A DNA stretch of 64,000 nucleotides from the NCBI RefSeq assembly GCF_024733015.1, contig NZ_JANKJG010000009.1, positions 1-64,000 on the forward strand, in the 5' to 3' direction. A model generated the notes under the pieces. It searched no databases. It saw only the letters and a list, made by a program, of their open reading frames with translations, and was not told the origin of the DNA. This stretch comes from Pseudosulfitobacter koreensis (GTDB lineage Bacteria > Pseudomonadota > Alphaproteobacteria > Rhodobacterales > Rhodobacteraceae). The position numbers and the translations under genes are program-made. Positions 43,351 through 50,411 of the stretch are shown here, piece by piece (positions within the stretch are counted from its first letter, which is position 1; each line of letters opens with the position of its first letter).

Positions 43351-44598
43351 ATGGCCAAGCATACAGTGATGGACAAGAAGAAGGTCGAGATCAGCGTCTC
43401 GGGCCTGAAAATGGTGAAGCCACCGGCGCTGAGTTTCAAGGTGGTGGTCGAGCTGGACAAGAAGATGGAGAAGGGGGCTGAGAAGGACCCGCTGCTGATC
43501 CAGGAATTCCAGAACGCGGCGATGGAGGTTTACGACCAGACCGTCAAGACGATCGAGCAGAAGTGCAAGGTGTTCGACAAGGGTTTCCTTGAGATGGCCT
43601 CGAAGGGGGCCAGCAAGTCCGACATGAAAAAGCAGCTCGACGGGCTGAACAACGCGATCAGGAACGACGTCAAGGTTGCCGAGAAAGCCGCCGAGATCAA
43701 CGTCGCCAAGGCCTGGGCCAGCCTCCAGAAGAAAAAGAAGGAATGGTCGAAGTTCAAGATCAAGATCGCCACCACCATCATCGGCACGCTGGCAGGGCTG
43801 GCGGTGTCGATCGCGGCGATGGCAACCTCGCCTTTTTCCGGGGGGGCGGGGGCCGCGTTGGGCATCATCGGCTTCGTGAAATCGGGCGTCACGCTGGCGA
43901 CCGAGATCGGCAAGATCGCAATATCGATCGAAGCGGCCAAGAAGGTCGTCGAGCTGAACCTAAAGGTCGTGGAAGCGACCGCGAAGAAAACCGGTGTTTA
44001 TGCGGCCAACGAGGTGTCGGGCGCGATCTTCAACGAGTTCGTGGGCATCTCCCAGCCGACAATCAAGTCGACCGAGGGGGCCGCCGATACGCTGAGTGCC
44101 AAATACGCGCAGATCGTGGTGAAGGTGCATGAATTGAGCAAGGTGCTGAACAAGATCCTCGCGCAGCAGGACAAGATGCAAAAAGAGTTCATGAAGGACG
44201 TGGACAAGCGGTTGAAGAACCACCCTGCGCCCAACAAGACCGCGCAGCGCAAGGTGATCGAAAAGCAGCTGGATGATGCGCTGGGGGACAATTACGCCAA
44301 GGTCATGAAGGCCCTTGGCGATGTGCAGAAGATGTATGCCGACGTGACCAAATGGAAGGTGCCGGTCAAGACGCTGAAGATCAGGGTCAAGCAACTGTCG
44401 ATGAAGGACCCCAAGGCGCTGAAGGTGTTTCGCGAGGGGCTGAAGTTCGCCTCACTGGCGCTGGCCCCCATCGACGGCAACTCTGTCGCCACTACGGCCA
44501 AGGATCTGGGCATGGGTCTGGGCGGCGCCGTGGGCGGCTATGCCTTTGACAAGATCAGCAGCAAGGCCATCGACGGTACATTCTTCGACGCGGCCTGA
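43351..44598 (+). CDS. Lys-rich helical protein with a central hydrophobic hairpin, candidate membrane-active T6SS protein
   Basis: The protein has 415 residues with a strong ribosome site (AAGAGGAGG). The N-terminal ~30 residues look like beta strands (KKVEISVSGLKMVKPPALSFKVVVELDKK). Long charged helices follow to ~140. Residues ~145-200 form a Gly/Ala-rich hydrophobic pair (ATTIIGTLAGLAVSIAAMATS, turn PFSGG, AGAALGIIGFVKSGVTLATEI). The rest is again helical and lysine-rich, with a Gly-rich segment near the end (LGMGLGGAVGGYAF). No signal peptide and no family recognised. The shape recalls alpha-pore-forming toxins, where a hydrophobic hairpin lies between long helices; this is structural inference only. 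It lies between clpV and the next helical gene, inside the T6SS operon. Confidence 0.7.
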   Translation: MAKHTVMDKKKVEISVSGLKMVKPPALSFKVVVELDKKMEKGAEKDPLLIQEFQNAAMEVYDQTVKTIEQKCKVFDKGFLEMASKGASKSDMKKQLDGLNNAIRNDVKVAEKAAEINVAKAWASLQKKKKEWSKFKIKIATTIIGTLAGLAVSIAAMATSPFSGGAGAALGIIGFVKSGVTLATEIGKIAISIEAAKKVVELNLKVVEATAKKTGVYAANEVSGAIFNEFVGISQPTIKSTEGAADTLSAKYAQIVVKVHELSKVLNKILAQQDKMQKEFMKDVDKRLKNHPAPNKTAQRKVIEKQLDDALGDNYAKVMKALGDVQKMYADVTKWKVPVKTLKIRVKQLSMKDPKALKVFREGLKFASLALAPIDGNSVATTAKDLGMGLGGAVGGYAFDKISSKAIDGTFFDAA

Positions 44599-44679
44599 CC
44601 GCGCGGCGGGGCGCTGATCTGTGGTGATGCCCGGCCGGAGCGGGGCGGGGCAAAGCCGTTACAATGAGGATTTGGAACA

Positions 44680-45693
44680 ATGGCGGATGTGGGAAAGACC
44701 AAGATCAGCGTCGAGCGCAAGATAAATCCGTTCGGCGAGACCAAGACCAAAAAGGCCCCCGACTGGTTCAAGGCCCGGCCCGGAGCCGAGAGTGCGGTTA
44801 GCGATCTGACGTTTAAGCGGACGATGGAGCTGGACCCGCGAAAGTGGAAGAAGAAGGTGATCGAGGACGGTATCTATGCCGTGGCCCGCTATGAGTTGTC
44901 GCTGTTCTCGACCGCTTTGGGAGGGCTGGAAAAGGATATCCTGAATGCGCGTCCGAAAGAGCGCAAAAAGGCGAAGTTCCTGCGCAACGACAAGGATGAG
45001 ACGCCCGACGAAAAGAAGGCGCTCGATGATGCCGAAACTCAGGTCAGGAAGCTGTTCAAGAAAATGTCCAGCCAGATCGACGACAAGGTGTCTGTCGCGC
45101 TGGACGAGATCGAAAGCGACAAGGGCGACAACAAGAAGGCGCTTGCCGGCGGCAAGGATGCGCTGAAGAAATTCGATACGCTGAACACGTCCGGCATGTT
45201 CTCGAAGCTGACAAGCCAGGTGGTAAAGGCCATCTATATGCTGGGCGTCGAGATCGAAAAATCGGGCGACGAGGCGGACAAGCTCGCGTTCAAGAAGGCC
45301 GCCACCACGCTGGACAAGGTCAAGAAGGACTACGACGGCACCGCCAGGACCACGAAGACCGTGGCAAGCTATCTGCTGACGCAGGGCAAGAAGATGGCGA
45401 CCGACACCAAGGCCGATCCGGAACTGCAGGAGATCGGCAAGATGATTTCCAAATCGGGCAAGGTGAACACCTCGCTGACCAAGCTGTCTGGCACCATCGA
45501 CACCTATGAAAAGTCACTGGATGGCACGATTGCATTCGTCAAAGGCGGCACATCGACTGCTTCTGCCGCAAAAAGCTGGGCGACGCGGTTCGGAAACGAG
45601 CACAAGAGCAAGGACAAGGCGGTCGCGGAAGCGGTAAAGTCGGTGAAGCTTGTCAGCAAGAAATTCAACGAAGCGGCCAGAAAGGTAAAGTGA
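44680..45693 (+). CDS. Lys-rich all-helical protein, partner of the preceding gene, unknown function
   Basis: The protein has 337 residues, almost entirely predicted alpha-helix and very rich in Lys, Asp, Glu and Thr (ELDPRKWKKKVIEDGIYAVARYEL; KKMSSQIDDKVSVALDEIESDKG; KKAATTLDKVKKDYDGTARTTKTVASYLL). No membrane segment, signal peptide or known motif is seen. Its start (MADVGKTKISVERKI) is loosely like that of the preceding protein (KKKVEISVSGL), a hint of shared ancestry or a shared loading signal. Its stop overlaps the start of the sodium-channel gene (TGATG), so the two are translationally coupled. Its role is unknown. Confidence 0.65.
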   Translation: MADVGKTKISVERKINPFGETKTKKAPDWFKARPGAESAVSDLTFKRTMELDPRKWKKKVIEDGIYAVARYELSLFSTALGGLEKDILNARPKERKKAKFLRNDKDETPDEKKALDDAETQVRKLFKKMSSQIDDKVSVALDEIESDKGDNKKALAGGKDALKKFDTLNTSGMFSKLTSQVVKAIYMLGVEIEKSGDEADKLAFKKAATTLDKVKKDYDGTARTTKTVASYLLTQGKKMATDTKADPELQEIGKMISKSGKVNTSLTKLSGTIDTYEKSLDGTIAFVKGGTSTASAAKSWATRFGNEHKSKDKAVAEAVKSVKLVSKKFNEAARKVK

Positions 45694-46613
45694 TGTCGAG
45701 CCACTCGTCTGTCCATGAGTTGCCGGAGGTGCCCGGCGCCGCCGGAAACACATCTGATGGACCGGCATCGGGCCAGGAGCACGATCCCTATTTCCGCGCC
45801 CGCCTGCGCAGGTTCATCGAACGGTCGGCGGTCCAGATGTTCATCATGGGCGTCATCATCTTCAACGCGATCACGCTGGGGCTGAGCACCTCGGACTATC
45901 TGCAGGCCCATATCGGTGATTGGCTGCGTGTGGTCGACAGGGTGGTGCTGGTGATTTTCGTTCTGGAACTGCTGATCAAGCTTTATGCCTATGGGCTGAA
46001 GTTCTTTCGGAACTCGTGGAATATCTTCGACTTCTTCGTGGTCAGCATTGGACTGTTCCCGCAGACCGACAGCATGTCGGCGCTGCGCGGGCTGCGGGTG
46101 ATCCGCGCGATGCGGCTGTTGTCGGTGATCCCGCAGATGCGCGCCGTGGTGCAGGCGCTGCTGGATGCACTGCCGGGGATGGGCGCCGTGATCATCATGA
46201 TCTCGATCGTGTTCTACGTCTTTGCCGTGATGGCGACGATCATGTACGGCAACACCTTCGACGAATGGTTCGGCACGCTGGGCCGCAGTCTCTATTCCCT
46301 GTTCCAGATCATGACGTTGGAAAGCTGGTCGATGGGCATCGTGAGGCCGGTCATGGAAGTGCATCCGATGGCCTGGGTGTTTTTTGTGCCGTTCATCGTG
46401 ATCACCGCCTTTTCGGTCCTCAACCTGTTCATCGGTCTTCTGGTCAACACCATGCAATCCGCAGTGGAAGAGGAAACCGAGGCCGAGTTCGAGACGCTGC
46501 GCACGCTGGTGCGCGAAGAGACCGATCAGGTGGGCGCGCAGGTGAACGCCCTGCACGCGGAAATCCGCGAATTGCGGGAAGAGTTGCGCAAGGCGCGGGG
46601 AGACAAGGCATGA
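45693..46613 (+). CDS. Bacterial voltage-gated sodium channel (NaChBac/Nav family) inside the T6SS operon
   Basis: The protein has about 306 residues from ATG 45693 (an adjacent in-frame GTG at 45690 is possible). After a ~45-residue polar head come S1-S4 (VQMFIMGVIIFNAITLGLS; VVLVIFVLELLIKLYAYGLKFF; NIFDFFVVSIGLF). S4 carries regularly spaced Arg (RGLRVIRAMRLLSVIPQMRAVVQ). The pore follows S5 with FQIMTLESWSMGIVRP; TLESWSMG (~208-215) is the canonical sodium-selective filter. S6 is VFFVPFIVITAFSVLNLFIGLLVNTM, and then a helical coiled-coil tail (EEETEAEFETLRTLV...IRELREELRKA). All parts needed for a working channel are present. The gene overlaps its neighbours by 1 and 4 bases, so it is genuinely part of this operon. 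Confidence 0.93.
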   Translation: MSSHSSVHELPEVPGAAGNTSDGPASGQEHDPYFRARLRRFIERSAVQMFIMGVIIFNAITLGLSTSDYLQAHIGDWLRVVDRVVLVIFVLELLIKLYAYGLKFFRNSWNIFDFFVVSIGLFPQTDSMSALRGLRVIRAMRLLSVIPQMRAVVQALLDALPGMGAVIIMISIVFYVFAVMATIMYGNTFDEWFGTLGRSLYSLFQIMTLESWSMGIVRPVMEVHPMAWVFFVPFIVITAFSVLNLFIGLLVNTMQSAVEEETEAEFETLRTLVREETDQVGAQVNALHAEIRELREELRKARGDKA

Positions 46614-49600
46614 GCGACAGCCAGAAATTCATCGCGCGCAACCGCGCACCTCGGGTGCAGATCGAATATGACGTCGAGCTTTATGGTGCGGCCAAGAAAG
46701 TGCAGTTGCCCTTCGTGATGGGGGTGCTGTCCGATCTGTCGGGCACGTCTCCGCAGCCTGCCGTCGCGGACCGTGGTTTTCTGGAGATCGACGTCGACAA
46801 TTTCGACGACCGGATGCGAGCGCTGGCACCCAGGGCGCAATTCAACGTGCCAAACACCTTGACGGGGGAGGGATCGCTTGGCGTTGATTTGACCTTCGAC
46901 AAGATGGCCGATTTCACGCCGCAAGCGATTGCCGAAAAGGTCGAACCCCTGCGCCCTCTGCTTGAGGCGCGGCGGCAGTTGACGGACCTGATGACCTATA
47001 TGGATGGCAAGGCCGGGGCCGAAGCACTGATCGAGCAGTTGCTGACGCAGCCCGGCCTGTTGCAGACGCTGACAGACGGCGAGACGTCGGACAGCAACAC
47101 CGAAGCGGCACTTGCATCGCTGCGCGCGGCCTTGCCGACAACGCAAAGCCCGCAGGATACCACGGGCGATGTGCTGTCGGAACTGGCGGCGCGGGCACCT
47201 GTTGATGCGTCACCGGATACGTCGGTGGCAGATGTGCTCGGCACGCTGGGCCCCGCGCCGGAGGCCGAAACCCAGGACGACACGGGCGCAGCGCTGGCAG
47301 GATTGCGTGCGACCGAGATGAACCAGACGCCCGAGGCGGACACTACCGGCGACGTGCTGGCCGGCATCGCCCGGACCGAGACGCCACAGGATACGGACGA
47401 GACGGCAGACGTGTTGTCGGGGCTTGCTGGCAGCGTCGAGGACACAGCGCCCGAGGATACCAGCGACGATATCCTGTCGGGCATCACCCGCGTGATGGAC
47501 ACCGAAGCCAAAGACACGACCGACGCCGTCCTGTCTGGCATCGCACCTGCGACAGAGGTAGAAACCTTCGACACGGTCAGCACGCAGGACATATTGTCCG
47601 CCCTCGACCATGTGGCGGATGTGCCTGACGCGGACAATCTTGACGATATCCTGTCCAGCCTGGAAACGGCGGCACCGGATGCGCCCGTGGCTGATGACAT
47701 CGACGATGTGCTATCGGGGATCGCGCCGACACCCGAAGCCGAGGTGGACGACGACACGCTGGACATACTTGCAGGTCTTCCCGAAACCATGGGCCACCAG
47801 CCGGACGCGCCCACCTCCGACGATATCCTTGCAGTGATCGACACGGCGGATGTGGCGGACCCTGCACCTGCGATGGATGATCTTGACGACCTGCTGGCCG
47901 ATCTGGGCAGCTCGACCGCAGAGACATCCACGGACGGCGATGAGACAGCATCGACACAGCCAGAGACAGATGACCTCGATGCGCTCTTCGCCGAACTGAA
48001 CGAGACTTCGGACGTCGGCACCGAGGCTGAAATGCCCGAAGTCTTAGACGATCCGCTGGTCGACATTGAAACGCCTGCACCAGAGCAGCCCGATACCGAG
48101 GCAACTGCAGGGCTTGACGATCTGGACGACCTGCTGGCCGATCTGGATGGTCCCACGGTTTCTGCGGAGCCTCAGGATACACCCGAAGACGCCGATATGT
48201 CGCCGCCAGAGGCAGATGACTTCGATGCGCTCTTCGCCGATCTGGAGGACACTTCGGACGCGGGCAGCAAACCTGCCACGGTGGACGGCCTGGATGATCT
48301 GCTGGCGGATTTCGAGACGCCAGAGCCTGCGCAGACCGACCCGCAAGAACCCGACGATCTGGACGCCATGCTGGCCGATCTGGACGGGGGCGCTGCACCT
48401 ACCGACAGCCCACCGCCGCAATCGCCGTTTGGCACGATCAGCGCGGCGCGGCCTGAACGCGAAGCCTTGAACCGGACAAAGTTCAGGATGGCACTCTTTG
48501 GTGATTTCTCAGGGCGTGCGGCGCGCGGTGCGATCGAAACCGGCGCTGCGCTTGCTACGCGTCCAGCCGTCGTTCTGGATCTCGATACGCTGGACGAGGT
48601 GATCGCGCGCTTTGCCACCACGCTGACCCTGCCCATTGGCAAGAATGGCAGCGGTGTTTCGCTAGAGCTGTCCGAAATCGACGATCTGCACCCGGATGAG
48701 ATTTACGACAAGCTGGGGATATTTGCCGAGATCGCAGGTCTGCGCCAGCAACTTGGCATTGGGTCGATGGCCGAAAAGGCAACCGAACGGCTGAAACAAT
48801 GGTCCGAGGCCTACCGCACGCCGATCCGTCTGCCCAAGCGGTCGGGGGCCACCTCGATCCCGGCGCATGTGAAGCTGAGCGATTTCCAGTCGCTGATCGG
48901 TGACACTTCGGGCAGATTGTCCGAACCGGGACCGGCGGATGATTTGATCGCCCAGATCGTCGGCCCGCATATCGTAAAGGCGTCCGATGCCGGGGCCGCA
49001 GCGCTTGCCGATGCGACGGATCAGGCGCTGAGCACGGCGATGCGGCTGGTGCTGCATCACCCAGACTTTCAGGCGGTCGAGGCGCAGTGGCGCTCGCTTG
49101 ATCTGCTGGCGCGGCGGATCGAGACGGGCAGCGATCTGGAGATCGTGCTCTATGATGTCTCTGCCGAGGAACTTGCCGTTGACCTTGCCGCCTCCGAGGA
49201 TCTGGCGGAGAGCGGGTTCTTTCGGTTGCTTACGGATGTGCTTGACCCCGAGGACGGCGCGGGCGGGTTTTCGGCGGTACTGGGGCTTTACACCTTCGAG
49301 GAAACACCGACCCATGCAGAACTGCTGGCCCGGATCGGTCAGGTGGCGGCCCATGTGGACGCGCCTTTCGTGACGGCCATGACCCCGGCCTATCTGGATG
49401 TCGCCAAGGAGGACCGCCATCCGTTGACCGCAAAAAGCTGGGACAGGCTGCGTGCCCGGCCCGAGGCGGCCTATCTGGGTCTGGCATCGCCCCGGTTCCT
49501 GCTGCGTCGACCCTATGGTGCAAGGTCCGAACCCATTGACGCATTCACCTTCGAAGAGTTCAGCCACGGCGAGGGGCTGAAAGGCATGCTGTGGGCAAAC

Positions 49601-50092
49601 CCAGCGGTTTTGGTGGCTATCTTGCTGGCCGCAACGTACAAGAAAGACGGTGCCGCGCTGGATTTGGGCAGCGTGATGTCGCTTGGGGATATCCCGTTCC
49701 ACTACGTCATGGACAGGTTTGGCGACCAGGTGGCGCTTCCTTGTACCGAGCGGAACCTGACGACGGACCCGGTGCAGCACACCCTTGGGCGCGGCTTCAT
49801 GCCCGTGATCTGGCTGAAGGGACGCGATGAAATCCGGCTGGGATCGTTCCGCGCCTTGGGGGGTGAAGAGATCGCGGGCCCCTGGTCGGGAGAAGCACCG
49901 GCACCGCGCAAGGCCCCCGATACACCGGCGGGCGACATAGAGATGGAGCTGCCCGTCGCGGACCCGGCAGCACAGGCCGCGCTTGACGATTTGCTTGCGG
50001 GGTTCGACGATATCGAAACCGACGACGAGAATGACACCGGCGACGACGGTGACATGGACCCGGAACTTGCCGCCTTGCTGGAGGGATTGTGA
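46610..50092 (+). CDS. Fusion: TssB - acidic repeat linker - second TssB-like domain - truncated TssC-like domain
   Basis: The protein has 1160 residues from ATG 46610, overlapping the channel gene as ATGA. Residues 1-165 match TssB at 33697 almost residue for residue (SQKFIARNRAPRVQIEYDVELYG). Residues ~166-615 are a very acidic linker built from about 17 short units such as DDILSGI, DDLDDLLADL and DDFDALFADLED. Residues ~618-720 are a second, divergent TssB-like domain (FRMALFGDFSGRAARG; LDTLDEVIARFATTL; LELSEIDDLHPDEIYDKL). Residues ~800-1090 match TssC from LVLHHPDFQAVEAQWRSL to FMPVIWLKGRDEIRLGSFRALGG. The final ~120 residues of normal TssC are absent, replaced by an acidic tail (DDLLAGFDDIETDDENDTG). 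It probably does not make a normal sheath. Confidence 0.9.
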   Translation: MSDSQKFIARNRAPRVQIEYDVELYGAAKKVQLPFVMGVLSDLSGTSPQPAVADRGFLEIDVDNFDDRMRALAPRAQFNVPNTLTGEGSLGVDLTFDKMADFTPQAIAEKVEPLRPLLEARRQLTDLMTYMDGKAGAEALIEQLLTQPGLLQTLTDGETSDSNTEAALASLRAALPTTQSPQDTTGDVLSELAARAPVDASPDTSVADVLGTLGPAPEAETQDDTGAALAGLRATEMNQTPEADTTGDVLAGIARTETPQDTDETADVLSGLAGSVEDTAPEDTSDDILSGITRVMDTEAKDTTDAVLSGIAPATEVETFDTVSTQDILSALDHVADVPDADNLDDILSSLETAAPDAPVADDIDDVLSGIAPTPEAEVDDDTLDILAGLPETMGHQPDAPTSDDILAVIDTADVADPAPAMDDLDDLLADLGSSTAETSTDGDETASTQPETDDLDALFAELNETSDVGTEAEMPEVLDDPLVDIETPAPEQPDTEATAGLDDLDDLLADLDGPTVSAEPQDTPEDADMSPPEADDFDALFADLEDTSDAGSKPATVDGLDDLLADFETPEPAQTDPQEPDDLDAMLADLDGGAAPTDSPPPQSPFGTISAARPEREALNRTKFRMALFGDFSGRAARGAIETGAALATRPAVVLDLDTLDEVIARFATTLTLPIGKNGSGVSLELSEIDDLHPDEIYDKLGIFAEIAGLRQQLGIGSMAEKATERLKQWSEAYRTPIRLPKRSGATSIPAHVKLSDFQSLIGDTSGRLSEPGPADDLIAQIVGPHIVKASDAGAAALADATDQALSTAMRLVLHHPDFQAVEAQWRSLDLLARRIETGSDLEIVLYDVSAEELAVDLAASEDLAESGFFRLLTDVLDPEDGAGGFSAVLGLYTFEETPTHAELLARIGQVAAHVDAPFVTAMTPAYLDVAKEDRHPLTAKSWDRLRARPEAAYLGLASPRFLLRRPYGARSEPIDAFTFEEFSHGEGLKGMLWANPAVLVAILLAATYKKDGAALDLGSVMSLGDIPFHYVMDRFGDQVALPCTERNLTTDPVQHTLGRGFMPVIWLKGRDEIRLGSFRALGGEEIAGPWSGEAPAPRKAPDTPAGDIEMELPVADPAAQAALDDLLAGFDDIETDDENDTGDDGDMDPELAALLEGL

Positions 50093-50382
50093 TGAATGCG
50101 CTGACTGGAAAACCCGAACCCGAACCCGAAGAGCCGCCGATCATCATCATGGGGATCGCGCGCAAGTCGTATTACCTGTTGAAGGGCGACGCCCATCTGG
50201 ATCAGATTTTGCTGGCCGATGGCACGTATCCCACGCCGATCCTCTGCGTTTATTTCGAGGACATCTTCGACACCAAGCGCGTGTTGGGCGACCAGTTCAA
50301 TCTGGGCGCACTGTGGGGCATTCACCCCGACATCATCCACCGGCTGCGCGAGACCCAAAGTCTGATAGAAACAGAAGCATAG
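50092..50382 (+). CDS. Small conserved-looking protein between sheath fusion and VgrG
   Basis: The protein has 96 residues. Its start overlaps the fusion gene stop as TGATG. A Glu/Pro head (KPEPEPEEPP) leads into a compact alpha/beta domain: IIIMGIARKSYYLLKGDAHLDQILLADGTYPTPILCVYFEDIFDTKRVLGDQFNLGALWGIHPDIIHRL. No family is recognised and there is no signal peptide. Its position directly before vgrG is typical of adaptors or chaperones, but the sequence gives no direct support for that role. Confidence 0.7.
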   Translation: MNALTGKPEPEPEEPPIIIMGIARKSYYLLKGDAHLDQILLADGTYPTPILCVYFEDIFDTKRVLGDQFNLGALWGIHPDIIHRLRETQSLIETEA

Positions 50383-50411
50383 CGCCCCGTTTCGGGCCAG
50401 GGACGAATGAC

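Noticed and set aside
45920-46609. N-terminal 230-codon extension of the TssB-TssC fusion frame
   Set aside because: This part overlaps the sodium-channel gene in another frame and is Arg/Gly-rich; ATG 46610 with a perfect TssB beginning is the real start.
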